Positions 6,891-15,999 of a stretch of DNA of 46,747 nt are shown piece by piece. Under the pieces are notes generated by a model that ran no database searches, had not been told where the DNA came from, and saw nothing but the letters and a program-made list of their open reading frames with translations. Position numbers and translations under genes: made by a program. The first letter of the stretch is position 1, and the number at the start of each line of letters is the position of its first letter. This DNA is from Prevotella sp. (GTDB lineage Bacteria; Bacteroidota; Bacteroidia; Bacteroidales; Bacteroidaceae), in assembly GCA_017467535.1 (NCBI GenBank), contig JAFUST010000019.1:1-46747 (forward strand). Direction: 5' to 3'.

Positions 6891-8555
6891 ATTAAGGAAC
6901 TCTTCCAACTGCCAGACAACCATTACACGATTAGGCAGATTTCCAGATGGTTGTGGGATGTCCTGCGAGGCAATCGCTTGCAGGCCGTGCTCAATGCGGC
7001 CATCGGACTGCTCGGCGTGGTGCTGGGGCTGGGCTCCGTGTGGGCCATGCAGCGGGCCATCGATACCGCAGCGGGGGCTCGTGAGGGTTCCATCTATTGG
7101 GCCGTGGCTCTGATGGCCGTGCTGATACTGGGTGAGTTTGCGTTGAGCGTGTCGCGTGTCTGGATCAGGAATATCCTGGGCATCAAGGCGCAGAACCGTA
7201 TGCAGCAGCGCATCCTGGCCCGTGTGCTCCGTTCGGAGTGGCGCGGTAGAGAGGCCATGCATAGCGGCGACGTCATCAACCGCTTGGAGGAGGACGTGAA
7301 GACCGTTGTGACCTTCCTCACCGAGACGCTGCCCTCGACGCTCAGCACGGTGGCTATGTTCATAGGTGCCTTTGTCTATCTGCTGCAGATGGACACATGG
7401 CTGGCCATCACCACCGTGGCCATCCTGCCGATCTTTATTCTGGTCAGTCGAATTTATGTGGCCTATATGCGTAAGTATTCGCGTCGGGTCAGGGAAAGCG
7501 ACGGTCAGGTGCAGAGTTTGCTGACAGAGATTATGCAGCACCGTATGCTGCTCAAGACGATGGAGGCGGACCTGCAGATGCTGGGCCGGCTGGAGTCGAC
7601 GCAGACCACGCTGCGCAACTGGGTACGAAAGCGTACCATCTTTTCCGTGGGCAGCAACTTCTTCCTGAATGTGGGCTTCTCCTTGGGCTATCTCATCGCC
7701 TTCCTCTGGGGGGCCTTCCGACTGCATGCCGGCACGCTGACCTTTGGCGGCATGACGGCTTTCCTGCAACTGGTCAACCGCATACAAGGCCCGGCCCGCG
7801 ACCTGAGTCGTCTGTTGCCGGCCTTTGTCAGTGTCTTCACGGCCGCCGAGCGCCTGATGGAACTGGCAGAGATACCTGAGGAGGAGCAAGGTGAGGCTCA
7901 GTTTGTGCCCGCCCCTTGTGGTATCCGCTTCGAGCATGTAACATTTAATTATGGTGCTCCCGGGCAGCAGCCGACATTGGTGGATGCCAATTACGACTTT
8001 CCTCCCGGCTCTTGCACAGCCATCCTCGGCGAGACCGGTGCCGGAAAGACCACGCTCATCCGCCTGCTGCTGGCTCTGGTGCGTCCGCAGCAGGGGAGGG
8101 TGGTTATCTATTCTAACCAGACTGACCAATATGTTCTCTCCGCCTTGCATCGCTGCAACTTTGTCTATGTGCCCCAAGGCAACACCCTGCTGAGCGGCAC
8201 GCTGCGCGAGAACCTGCTGATAGGTAATCCTGATGCTACCGATGAGCAGATACGTGAGGCCCTCCAACTGGCCTGTGCCGACTTCGTGGACACGCTGCCC
8301 GAAGGACTCGACAGCCGTTTTTCCGAACAGGGTGGAGGACTCTCTGAGGGACAGGCCCAGCGCATCTCTATCGCCCGTGCCCTGCTCCGTCCGGGCAGCA
8401 TTATGTTGCTTGACGAGGCCACCAGTGCGCTCGACGCCGAAACAGAGCGCAAGGTGCTGGAGAACATCCTGCGCAAGAAGCGGCGCACCGTCATCTTCGT
8501 CACCCATCGCACCGCCGTGGTCGATTATTGCGACCACACCATCTCCTTCTCTTAA
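6885..8555 (+). CDS. ABC transporter, fused permease/ATPase (exporter type)
   Basis: 556-aa half-transporter. Membrane helices cover about residues 30-300. The nucleotide-binding domain (about 345-556) has Walker A GETGAGKTT, Q-loop VYVPQGN, signature LSEGQ, Walker B IMLLDEATSALD and the H-loop in THRTAV. Such exporters move lipids, peptides or drugs out of the cytoplasm; the substrate is not predictable. There is no ATG before the conserved N-terminus. The only usable start is the TTG at 6885, inside the last heptad of the upstream array, because TGA closes the frame two codons earlier. Probably a homodimer, as no second half-transporter is adjacent. Confidence 0.9.
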   Translation: MKIKELFQLPDNHYTIRQISRWLWDVLRGNRLQAVLNAAIGLLGVVLGLGSVWAMQRAIDTAAGAREGSIYWAVALMAVLILGEFALSVSRVWIRNILGIKAQNRMQQRILARVLRSEWRGREAMHSGDVINRLEEDVKTVVTFLTETLPSTLSTVAMFIGAFVYLLQMDTWLAITTVAILPIFILVSRIYVAYMRKYSRRVRESDGQVQSLLTEIMQHRMLLKTMEADLQMLGRLESTQTTLRNWVRKRTIFSVGSNFFLNVGFSLGYLIAFLWGAFRLHAGTLTFGGMTAFLQLVNRIQGPARDLSRLLPAFVSVFTAAERLMELAEIPEEEQGEAQFVPAPCGIRFEHVTFNYGAPGQQPTLVDANYDFPPGSCTAILGETGAGKTTLIRLLLALVRPQQGRVVIYSNQTDQYVLSALHRCNFVYVPQGNTLLSGTLRENLLIGNPDATDEQIREALQLACADFVDTLPEGLDSRFSEQGGGLSEGQAQRISIARALLRPGSIMLLDEATSALDAETERKVLENILRKKRRTVIFVTHRTAVVDYCDHTISFS

Positions 8556-8613
8556 CGAAAAAAGGTCCACATCGCACGCGCGAACCTTATTATATATAAA
8601 GTAATGATGTATC

Positions 8614-8736
8614 GACCACGAATTGAACGAATATGACGAATTTTCTATGCATTTTAAGTCTTTTCGTTGGTTGCATGCCGGTGCTTTATGGAATGATTGT
8701 AAACCAGCATGAATTCGATTCGTTCAATTCTTGGTC
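8614..8736. repeat. MITE-like inverted repeat in intergenic region
   Basis: GACCACGAATTGAACGAAT (8614-8632) recurs inverted at 8718-8736 with one mismatch in 19. The match extends inward through CGAATT and ATGC. The 123-bp unit sits in the 345-bp gap between the ABC exporter and the export operon. It encodes nothing I can recognise. It could be a small non-autonomous element or a long RNA hairpin. The rest of the gap is AT-rich and holds only the promoter at 8866-8874. Confidence 0.7.
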
Positions 8737-8865
8737 AAAAAGAAGGATGGGAAAGTACCATGCCTGATGTGATGTTTTGATAGCCGATTGTCTAAATATT
8801 ATACAAAAAGGTCTCATTCTACTAAAAAACATATAAGGAAAGACGGCAATACTGCAACTTTTTCT

Positions 8866-8874
8866 TAACTTTGC
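8866..8874 (+). promoter_or_regulatory. Promoter -7 box for the export operon
   Basis: TAACTTTGC, 26 bp before the ATG at 8901. A -33 TTG is not obvious. It should drive the five-gene export operon through 14544. Confidence 0.65.
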
Positions 8875-8900
8875 ACGTCAAACGGACAAAAGCGTTAATA

Positions 8901-9560
8901 ATGATACACTTAGAAAACGTCAATAAGACCTACTTCGGCGCCCAGCCGCTGCACGTGCTGAAAGGCATCAACCTCGACATCGAGGCGGGCGAGTTCGTCT
9001 CCATCATGGGTGCTTCGGGCTCGGGAAAGTCCACGCTGCTTAACATCCTGGGCATCCTGGACAACTATGACTCCGGTCTCTACACGCTGAACAACGTGCC
9101 CATCAAAGACCTCTCGGAGAGCAAGGCCGCCGAATATCGCAATCACATGATTGGCTTTATCTTCCAGTCGTTCAACCTCATCAACTTCAAGACGGCCGTG
9201 GAGAATGTGGAGTTGCCGCTCTTCTATCAGGGCGTCAGCCGCCGCAAGCGCCACACCCTCGCCTTGGAATATCTGGAGCGACTGGGCCTTTTGGACTGGG
9301 CCACCCACTATCCCAACGAACTGTCCGGTGGACAGAAGCAGCGCGTGGCCATAGCCCGTGCCCTCATCACCAAGCCGCAGATCATCCTGGCCGATGAGCC
9401 TACGGGTGCCCTCGACTCGAAGACCTCGGTGGAGGTGATGCAACTGCTGAAGGACCTGAACCAGTCGGAGCATATCACGCAGGTCATCGTGACTCACGAC
9501 CCCGGCGTGGCCGAGAAGACAAACCGCATCATACGTATCAAGGATGGAGTTATTGAATGA
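8901..9560 (+). CDS. ABC transporter ATP-binding protein (MacB/LolD class)
   Basis: 219 aa from the ATG at 8901 ([13 protein letters not shown]), the start that matches the family. It has Walker [10 protein letters not shown], signature [15 protein letters not shown], Walker [13 protein letters not shown], and the switch histidine in [11 protein letters not shown]. This class powers mechanotransmission by MacB/LolCDE-type permeases rather than transport through a channel. It overlaps the first permease gene by 17 bp and is the first gene of a five-gene operon with two permeases, a periplasmic adaptor and an outer-membrane channel. Confidence 0.95.
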   Translation: MIHLENVNKTYFGAQPLHVLKGINLDIEAGEFVSIMGASGSGKSTLLNILGILDNYDSGLYTLNNVPIKDLSESKAAEYRNHMIGFIFQSFNLINFKTAVENVELPLFYQGVSRRKRHTLALEYLERLGLLDWATHYPNELSGGQKQRVAIARALITKPQIILADEPTGALDSKTSVEVMQLLKDLNQSEHITQVIVTHDPGVAEKTNRIIRIKDGVIE

Positions 9561-10812
9561 GATATGGGCCACGGCCCGACGGAACAAACTGCGCACGGGG
9601 CTGACGGGCTTCGCCGTAGCATGGGGCATCTTTATGCTCATCGTGCTGCTGGGAGCCGGCAATGGTCTCATCAATGCGCAGTTGAGGCAGAGCGACCGTT
9701 TCCTGAGCAGTTCGATGGTGGTCTTCGGCGGCGAGACCTCGAAGCCCTATCAAGGACTGAAGGAGGGACGTGATATCCGTTTGCAGGAGCGCGACATCAC
9801 GACATCGGCCACGGAGTTTCCGGGTGTCATCGACGAGGTGGGCGCACAGTATCGCACGGTAGCGACCATCAGCAACGGACAGCAGTACATCAACGGTCAG
9901 ATAGCAGGTGTCTACCCGAATCACACGAAGATAGACAAGGTGGAGATGCTCTACGGCCGCTATATCAACAATCTGGATATCCTTGAGAAGCGCAAGGTGC
10001 TGGTGCTCAGTGACAAACAGGCGCAGGAGTTGTCGTCGGTTGCGACGCGGTCACAACAGACGGGAGGGCTCATTGGGCAGTATGTCAAGGTGGGCAATTT
10101 CGCCTTCAAGGTGGTGGGCATCTACAAGGAGCAGGAGAACGGCCGTGCCGATGTCTTCTCACCTTACTCTACCATCAAGAGTATCTATGGTGCCAAGACC
10201 GACGATGCAGGCCGCATCGAGTTCACCTTCCACGGACTGACCACCGAGCAGGCCAACGAGAAGTTTGAACAGGAGTATCGGCAACGCATCAATGCCAACC
10301 ACATGGCGCATCCCGAGGACGAGAGTGCCGTATGGCTGTGGAACCGCTACACGCAGAACATGCAGATGGAGACGGGCATCGGCATCATCCGCACGGCTCT
10401 CTGGATTGTGGGTCTCTTCACGCTGCTGAGTGGTATCGTGGGCGTCAGCAACATCATGCTCATCACCGTGAAGGAGCGCACCCATGAGTTCGGCATCCGC
10501 AAGGCCATCGGTGCCAAGCCCTGGTCGGTGCTGAAACTCATCATCTCTGAGAGCATCATCATCACCACCATCTTCGGTTACATCGGCATGATTCTTGGCA
10601 TTGCCGCCAACGAGTATATGGATGCCACGCTGGGGCATACCAAGGTGGATGCGGGCCTCTTCAAGGCCACGATGTTCGTAGACCCCACCGTGGGACTCGA
10701 CGTGTGCATCGAGGCCACGCTGGTCATGATTATCGCCGGCACTATCGCAGGTCTGATTCCTGCCTATAAGGCTGCACGCATCCGTCCCATCGAAGCACTA
10801 AGAGCAGACTGA
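9544..10812 (+). CDS. MacB-type ABC permease (FtsX domain), subunit 1
   Basis: 422 aa with the MacB layout: one N-terminal helix (about 18-40, RTGLTGFAVAWGIFMLIVLL), a large periplasmic MacB_PCD domain (about 45-280), then three C-terminal helices with the FtsX signature VGVSNIMLITVKERTHEFGIRKAIGA. The ATPase is a separate protein, not fused. The start overlaps the ATPase gene by 17 bp, implying translational coupling. With the next gene it probably forms a heterodimeric permease. Confidence 0.93.
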   Translation: MELLNEIWATARRNKLRTGLTGFAVAWGIFMLIVLLGAGNGLINAQLRQSDRFLSSSMVVFGGETSKPYQGLKEGRDIRLQERDITTSATEFPGVIDEVGAQYRTVATISNGQQYINGQIAGVYPNHTKIDKVEMLYGRYINNLDILEKRKVLVLSDKQAQELSSVATRSQQTGGLIGQYVKVGNFAFKVVGIYKEQENGRADVFSPYSTIKSIYGAKTDDAGRIEFTFHGLTTEQANEKFEQEYRQRINANHMAHPEDESAVWLWNRYTQNMQMETGIGIIRTALWIVGLFTLLSGIVGVSNIMLITVKERTHEFGIRKAIGAKPWSVLKLIISESIIITTIFGYIGMILGIAANEYMDATLGHTKVDAGLFKATMFVDPTVGLDVCIEATLVMIIAGTIAGLIPAYKAARIRPIEALRAD

Positions 10813-10814
10813 CT

Positions 10815-12062
10815 ATGAGAATAGACTTAGACAACTATCGCGAGATTCTCGATACGCTTACACGCAACAAGAGCCGGTCGTTCCTTACAGGCTTTGGCGT
10901 GTTCTGGGGCGTCTTCATGCTCGTGGCCCTCATCGGGGGCGGACAGGGCCTGAAGGAACTGCTCAACCAGAACTTCGAGGGATTCGCCACCAATTCGGCC
11001 ATGGTATGGGCACAGCCTACATCGAAGGCTTATAAAGGTTTCCGCAAGGGACGCTACTGGCATATGGACTATAAGGATGTGGACAAACTGAAACGCCGCA
11101 TTCCCGAACTCGACGTGGTGTCGCCCATGCTGTTCAGCAATGGCGGTACGGCCTACTATGGCGACCGCAAGACATCGGTGGGCGTCAATGGCGTGTTGCC
11201 TGCTTATCAACATATCAACAGTCCCAAGATGTTCTATGGCCGCTACCTCAACGAGATGGATGTAGCCCAGCATCGTAAGGTGTGCGTCATCGGCAAGAAG
11301 ACCTATAAGGATCTCTTCCCCGGCGGAGGTGATCCCTGCGGCAAGTTCATCCGCGTGGACTCTATCTACTATCAGATTGTGGGTGTCGACTACAATGTGT
11401 CGGGAGGCATATCGTTCGGTTCGGAGGCCGGCACCACCATGCTGCTGCCCATCACGCTGATGCAGCAGACCTACAACCGCGGAAACCAGGTGGACATGAT
11501 TGCCGTGACAGGACGCCCCGGCGTGGTGATGAGCACGCTGGCACCCCGCATCCGTGAGACCATCGGCCGGGCCCATCTGGTGGATGCCACCGACGAGCAG
11601 GGCATCATGGTCTTCAACACCGAGGTGCTGTTCCAGTTGCTCGACTCACTCTTCAAGGGCGTCAACTTCCTCATCTGGCTCGTCGGCCTCGGCACATTGT
11701 TGGCTGGTGCCATCGGTGTGTCGAACATCATGATGGTCACCGTACGTGAGCGCACTATTGAGATAGGCATCCGTCGGGCTATCGGTGCCACGCCGCGCAT
11801 GATTCTCTCGCAGATCATCTCCGAGAGCATTGTGTTGACGATGGTGGCCGGTATGAGTGGCATCCTCTTTGCTGTGCTCATCCTGCAGATGCTGGAGATG
11901 GGCAATACCGAGGATGGCATCGTGGCGGCCCACTTCCAGGTGGGCTTCTGGACAGCCCTCTCTGCTGCCTTCGCCATAGCCGTCATGGGTGTCTTGGCCG
12001 GTTTGGCTCCCGCCGCCCGTGCCATGAGCATCAAGCCCGTAGATGCGATGAGGGACGAATGA
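10815..12062 (+). CDS. MacB-type ABC permease (FtsX domain), subunit 2
   Basis: 415 aa, paralogous to the preceding permease and 2 bp downstream of it. N-terminal helix (SFLTGFGVFWGVFMLVALIGGG), periplasmic domain, then three helices with VGVSNIMMVTVRERTIEIGIRRAIGATP. Divergence between the two subunits suggests an asymmetric permease. This ATPase-permease-permease-adaptor-TolC order recurs in Bacteroidetes, where substrates are largely unknown (macrolides, peptides or siderophore-like molecules are possible). Confidence 0.93.
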   Translation: MRIDLDNYREILDTLTRNKSRSFLTGFGVFWGVFMLVALIGGGQGLKELLNQNFEGFATNSAMVWAQPTSKAYKGFRKGRYWHMDYKDVDKLKRRIPELDVVSPMLFSNGGTAYYGDRKTSVGVNGVLPAYQHINSPKMFYGRYLNEMDVAQHRKVCVIGKKTYKDLFPGGGDPCGKFIRVDSIYYQIVGVDYNVSGGISFGSEAGTTMLLPITLMQQTYNRGNQVDMIAVTGRPGVVMSTLAPRIRETIGRAHLVDATDEQGIMVFNTEVLFQLLDSLFKGVNFLIWLVGLGTLLAGAIGVSNIMMVTVRERTIEIGIRRAIGATPRMILSQIISESIVLTMVAGMSGILFAVLILQMLEMGNTEDGIVAAHFQVGFWTALSAAFAIAVMGVLAGLAPAARAMSIKPVDAMRDE

Positions 12063-12108
12063 ACAATGTGAAAATATAGAAAGGATAAAATATAAAAATG
12101 ATATAGTT

Positions 12109-13218
12109 ATGAAGAAGTACTTTAAATTGGCCATTGCTGCGGTCGTAGCACTGATTTTCATCGGGACCTTCGTGTTCCTCTGGCAGAAGAGCCAACCCAA
12201 GGAGATTGTCTACTCTGAGTTTGCACCAGAGCAGAAGGACCTTCAGAAGACCACCATCATCACGGGTAAGATCGAGCCTCGCAACGAGGTGAATGTCAAG
12301 CCCCAGATCAGTGGCATCATTGCCGAACTGATGAAGGAGCCCGGCGAGTATGTGCAGCAGGGCGAGGTGATTGCCCGTGTGAAGGTGATTCCCGACATGG
12401 GACAACTGAGTAATGCCGAGAGTCGTGTGCGCTTGGCCGACATCAACCTGAAACAGGTGGAGAAGGACTTTGCCCGTGTGCAGAACCTGCACGAGCAGAA
12501 CCTGGTGAGCGACGAGGAGTTTGAGAAAAGTCGCCAGCAACTCAAGCAGGCCCAGGAGGAGAAGGCAGCCGCCGTGGATGCCCTGCAGGTGGTGCGCGAC
12601 GGTGTCAGCAAGTCGAACGCCTCGGCATCGAGCACCCTTATCCGCTCGACCATCAGCGGCGTCATCCTCGATGTGCCTGTCAAGGTGGGCAACTCGGTCA
12701 TCAACAGCAACACCTTCAACGATGGTACGACGATCGCCACTGTAGCCAACATGCAGGACCTCATTTTCCGTGGCAATATCGACGAGACGGAAGTGGGCCA
12801 ACTGAGCATTGGCGTGCCCATGAAGATTACCATCGGCGCACTGCAGGATCTTCAGTTCGATGCCACGCTGGAGTACATCTCACCCAAGGCCACCGAGAGC
12901 AACGGCGCCAACCAGTTTGAGATCAAGGCTGCCGTGGCCGTCACGGCCGATGGTAAGATCCGCTCCGGCTATTCGGCCAATGCCGAGATCGTGCTGGCCC
13001 AGGCCACACAGGTGCTCAGTGTGCCGGAGAGTGCCATCGAGTTTATCGGCGACTCTACCTTTGTCTATGTGGTGAAGGAACAGGGTGCCCAGAAGCAGTA
13101 CGAGCGTCAGCCGGTGGTCACCGGTCTGAGCGATGGCGTGAATATCGAGATCAAGCAGGGCCTCACTGCCGACCAGAAGGTGCGCGGCCCTCAAATCATC
13201 ACCGACACTAACGACTAA
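12109..13218 (+). CDS. Efflux periplasmic adaptor (HlyD/MacA family)
   Basis: 369-aa membrane-fusion protein. One N-terminal anchor helix (about 5-26), a split lipoyl/barrel-sandwich domain (EPRNEVNVKPQISGIIAELMKEPGEYVQQGEVIARV and TLIRSTISGVILDVPVKVGNSV), a central coiled-coil hairpin (about 95-165, rich in K/E/Q), then beta-barrel and membrane-proximal domains. It should bridge the MacB-type permeases to the TolC-type protein encoded 6 bp downstream. The 46-bp gap before it is AT-rich, with no promoter match. Confidence 0.94.
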   Translation: MKKYFKLAIAAVVALIFIGTFVFLWQKSQPKEIVYSEFAPEQKDLQKTTIITGKIEPRNEVNVKPQISGIIAELMKEPGEYVQQGEVIARVKVIPDMGQLSNAESRVRLADINLKQVEKDFARVQNLHEQNLVSDEEFEKSRQQLKQAQEEKAAAVDALQVVRDGVSKSNASASSTLIRSTISGVILDVPVKVGNSVINSNTFNDGTTIATVANMQDLIFRGNIDETEVGQLSIGVPMKITIGALQDLQFDATLEYISPKATESNGANQFEIKAAVAVTADGKIRSGYSANAEIVLAQATQVLSVPESAIEFIGDSTFVYVVKEQGAQKQYERQPVVTGLSDGVNIEIKQGLTADQKVRGPQIITDTND

Positions 13219-13224
13219 CCCGCC

Positions 13225-14544
13225 ATGAGAATCTCCCTTGCCCTGTTTGCTGCGTTACTATCGCAGCCCCTCTTGGCCCAGACCCCCTGGACACTCACCC
13301 AGTGCTGCGACTATGCCGTGGAGCACAACATCAGCGTGAAGCAATATGAGAACCAGCGCCAGCGTCAGGAGATACAACTCTCCACGGCCCGCAATCAGCG
13401 CCTGCCCGACCTCAACGCCAGTGCCGGCCAGAATTTCTCCTTCGGCCGCGGACTGACAGCCGAGAATACCTATACGAACACAAATACCAGTAGTACCTCC
13501 TTCTCCTTGGGAACCAGCGTACCCCTCTTCACTGGTTTCCAGATTCCCAATCAGATCAAACTGAGCCGCCTGAATCTGGAGGCTGCCACGCAGGATCTGG
13601 AGAAGGCGAAGAACGACATCCGCGCACAAGTGGCCCAGGCCTACGTGCAGATTCTCTACGACATGGAGATCAGCGATGTGGCTCATCGGCAGATCAGCAT
13701 CGACTCGGGCCAGGTGGCACGTCTGCAGTCCCTGCTCGATGTGGGTAAGGTCAGCGAAGCCGAGGTGGCCCAGCAAAAGGCTGCGATGGCACAGAGCCTC
13801 CTCACCGCCACGCAGGCTGACAACAACCTGCAACTGGCTCTCCTCTCGATGACGCAACTGCTGGAACTCCCCAGCCCTGACGGCTTCACCATCGTCCGCC
13901 CTCGGGGTTCTGTAGGCTGCGATAACATCGCAGCCCTCCCAACCCCCGACGACATCTACGCCGAGGCCCTCGCCGTGAAGCCGGAGATACAGGCCCAGCA
14001 ACTGCGCCTGCGCTCTGCCGACAACAATATCAAGATTGCCCAGTCGGGGCTCTATCCCACGCTGTCGTTCAGCGCCGGCCTGGGTTCCAACTACTATAAG
14101 ACCTCGGGCTTCGTGGCCGACGGCTTCGGCGAGCAGTTGAAAAACAACTTCAGCCAGTATCTGGGCCTGAGTCTCAATATCCCCATCTTCAACCGCTTCC
14201 AGACCCGCAACAACATCCGCTCGGCTCGGATTGATCGCCAGAACCAGCAGTTGTCGCTCGACAACACGAAGAAAACCCTCTACAAGGAGATACAGCAGGC
14301 CTACTACAACACCATCGCCGCCCAGCAGAAACTGCAGAGCAGCGACCAGGCCCGCGAGAGCAGCGAGACGGCCTTCCGCTTGATGCAGGCCAAATATGAA
14401 AACGGAAAGGCCACCATCACCGAGTTCAACGAGGCCAAGAACAACTACCTGAAGTCGGAGAGCGACCTCACCCAGGCCCGCTACGAATACCTCTATCAGC
14501 AGGCCCTCATCCAGTTCTACCGCGGACAGGAACTGGCTTTCTGA
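13225..14544 (+). CDS. TolC family outer-membrane efflux protein
   Basis: 439 aa. Signal peptide about 1-18 (MRISLALFAALLSQPLLAQ), then two OEP repeats with long amphipathic helices and beta strands such as FSLGTSVPLFTGFQIPNQIKLSRLNLE and LGLSLNIPIFNRFQTRNNIRSARID. It ends AYEYLYQQALIQFYRGQELAF-like, with a terminal Phe as in many outer-membrane beta-barrels. It completes the tripartite pump. No C-terminal extension. The gene is followed by a strong hairpin (14568-14608). Confidence 0.93.
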   Translation: MRISLALFAALLSQPLLAQTPWTLTQCCDYAVEHNISVKQYENQRQRQEIQLSTARNQRLPDLNASAGQNFSFGRGLTAENTYTNTNTSSTSFSLGTSVPLFTGFQIPNQIKLSRLNLEAATQDLEKAKNDIRAQVAQAYVQILYDMEISDVAHRQISIDSGQVARLQSLLDVGKVSEAEVAQQKAAMAQSLLTATQADNNLQLALLSMTQLLELPSPDGFTIVRPRGSVGCDNIAALPTPDDIYAEALAVKPEIQAQQLRLRSADNNIKIAQSGLYPTLSFSAGLGSNYYKTSGFVADGFGEQLKNNFSQYLGLSLNIPIFNRFQTRNNIRSARIDRQNQQLSLDNTKKTLYKEIQQAYYNTIAAQQKLQSSDQARESSETAFRLMQAKYENGKATITEFNEAKNNYLKSESDLTQARYEYLYQQALIQFYRGQELAF

Positions 14545-14567
14545 TAGTTTGGACGGAGCAAACCCAT

Positions 14568-14608
14568 AGTTTAGACGGAGCAAACTCATAGTTTGCTCCG
14601 TCTAAACT
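14568..14608. terminator. Perfect 19-bp hairpin between convergent genes
   Basis: AGTTTAGACGGAGCAAACT (14568-14586) pairs perfectly with 14590-14608 across a 3-nt loop. There is no T-run. A third, imperfect copy of the arm (AGTTTGGACGGAGCAAAC) lies just upstream at about 14547-14564. It sits between the TolC stop (14544) and the convergent GH53 stop (14631), so it probably shields both 3' ends. It could also be part of a small repeat. Confidence 0.6.
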
Positions 14609-14630
14609 GTAAGGGAGGATAGTCCTAAGG

Positions 14631-15908
14631 TTACTTGATGATGCTTTTCTTGCCGTGGCTGATGTATAGCCCCTTCTGGTTGGGTGCTCCGTCCAGCCGG
14701 CGGCCGTCTGTCGTGTACCAGACATCCTCTTGGGCATCGTAGGCATGGATGGCGTTGATGCCTGTATCCTCTCCTATGAAGGTCTTCAGTTCGTAGAGGG
14801 CAGGCAGGGCCTGACCAGTCTTGTAGTGGAAGAGGGCCGCATTCCAGTAGCCACTGGTGAAGTTGTTGCTCCAGTTCTCGCTGCCATTCTTAAATACGAT
14901 ATTGTTGAGCGTATACTCCGGATACCACCAGAATATGCCGTTCACTTTGGGGTGTGCCTTCATGGCTGAGATCAAGTCGGCTGTGAAGGCCTTCTGTCCG
15001 CTTTCCGATGTGGGCCACGTGCTGGTGAAGTTGTACTTCGATCCGCCCAACTGCCATTCAAAGCCATAACCCGTCTCCACAATCATGATGTTCTTGTCGG
15101 CGTGGTTGGCCTCCAGCGTCGTCAGAATGCCATCCAGTGTTGTCAGGTTGCCGTGGAAGTCAGGATAGTAACTGAGGCCGATGATGTCATACTTGACATC
15201 GGTATATGCTTTCAGTAGGTTGTAGAACTTGGCTACGTCGTTGGGGGCATGTAACTCGGTATGGATGACTATTTTGGCTTGCGGACATTCCTCGTTGCAA
15301 GCCTGGATGCCGCTGGCCAGGTAGGCAGCGAAGTTGTCCCAAGAGCCTCCTGTGGGTGCACCGCCACTGGCATAGATCTTGCCCGTGGTCCAGAGCATAC
15401 CCGTTGTTACCTCGTTGCCCACCTGAATGAAGTCTGGGGTAGCACCAGCGGCTTTCAGTTGCTGCAAGCAGTCTTTGGTGTAGTCGTAGACTTGCGTCTT
15501 CAGTTGCGTGGCGCTCATGCTGCTCCATGCCGACGGTGTGGCATGCTGGCCGGGGTCTGTCCATGTGTCGCTATAGTGGAAGTCGAGCATGAACTGTAGT
15601 CCTGCGTCCTTGATGCTCTTGCCCAGGGCCTTGACATAGTCCAGGTCTTGTATGGCACCTTCCTTTTGGTCACTGGCGGAGGCCTTCGACGGGTCTACGA
15701 AGAGCCGGACGCGCATGGTGTTCCAGCCTTGTTCCTTGAGAAATGCCAGGGGCTGTACTTCCTTGCCGTCTATGTCCTTATAGACGGCGCCTGCGTCTTG
15801 AAACTTCTTCAGCATCGAGATGTCTCCACCCACGAATCGTGGATTAGACTGTGCCTGTGCAGTCGGCGAGGCAAAGAATAGGGTCAGGGCAATGGTAAGT
15901 GCTTTCAT
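14631..15908 (-). CDS. Arabinogalactan endo-beta-1,4-galactanase (GH53)
   Basis: Cleaves internal beta-1,4-galactosyl bonds of type I arabinogalactan or pectic galactan. 425 aa. Signal peptide about 1-19 (ALTIALTLFFASPTAQAQ). The GH53 barrel begins with FVGGDISMLKKFQDAG, followed by GWNTMRVRLFVDP. The predicted acid/base is Glu166 (IQVGNEVTTG) and the nucleophile Glu278 (IMIVETGYGFEW). After the barrel comes the tail VWYTTDGRRLDGAPNQKG..ISHGKKSIIK, shared with two other secreted proteins here. It lacks an obvious lipobox, so it may be periplasmic or exported. No SusC/D pair or other glycosidase is adjacent, so it is not in a visible polysaccharide utilisation locus. Single-gene transcript from the box at 15945. 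Confidence 0.93.
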   Translation of the reverse strand: MKALTIALTLFFASPTAQAQSNPRFVGGDISMLKKFQDAGAVYKDIDGKEVQPLAFLKEQGWNTMRVRLFVDPSKASASDQKEGAIQDLDYVKALGKSIKDAGLQFMLDFHYSDTWTDPGQHATPSAWSSMSATQLKTQVYDYTKDCLQQLKAAGATPDFIQVGNEVTTGMLWTTGKIYASGGAPTGGSWDNFAAYLASGIQACNEECPQAKIVIHTELHAPNDVAKFYNLLKAYTDVKYDIIGLSYYPDFHGNLTTLDGILTTLEANHADKNIMIVETGYGFEWQLGGSKYNFTSTWPTSESGQKAFTADLISAMKAHPKVNGIFWWYPEYTLNNIVFKNGSENWSNNFTSGYWNAALFHYKTGQALPALYELKTFIGEDTGINAIHAYDAQEDVWYTTDGRRLDGAPNQKGLYISHGKKSIIK

Positions 15909-15944
15909 TATAAGTTTAGGTTGCTGATTTTGTTTTTTATGCGT

Positions 15945-15953
15945 GCAAAGTTA
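15945..15953 (-). promoter_or_regulatory. Promoter -7 box for GH53 galactanase
   Basis: On the minus strand TAACTTTGC, 37 bp upstream of the ATG at 15908. Divergent from the ComEC promoter at 15987. Confidence 0.7.
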
Positions 15954-15963
15954 CGAAAAAGGG

Positions 15964-15995
15964 TTGGCACTTCCAAATTTTTTGTGTACTTTTGC
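15964..15995 (+). promoter_or_regulatory. Promoter (-33 TTG and -7 box) for comEC-like gene
   Basis: TTG at 15964-15966, a 20-bp spacer and TACTTTTGC at 15987-15995. The -7 box ends only 4 bp before the ATG at 16000, so the transcript would be leaderless or nearly so. The -33 to -7 stretch closely resembles that of licD (28166-28197). Confidence 0.75.
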
Positions 15996-15999
15996 ATCT

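Noticed and set aside
6624-8570. A very long antisense open frame (648 codons) opposite nadK and the ABC exporter
   Set aside because: Its product is rich in His/Gln/Arg, has no recognisable domain, and lies wholly opposite two well-supported genes. It reflects GC-rich codon use.
8556-8613. Intrinsic terminator after the ABC exporter
   Set aside because: Only a weak AAGGT/ACCTT pairing with a long loop and no T-run could be found.
13258-14589. A 443-codon antisense frame opposite the TolC-type gene
   Set aside because: It mirrors the sense codons, has no family motif and no promoter, and the sense gene is certain.
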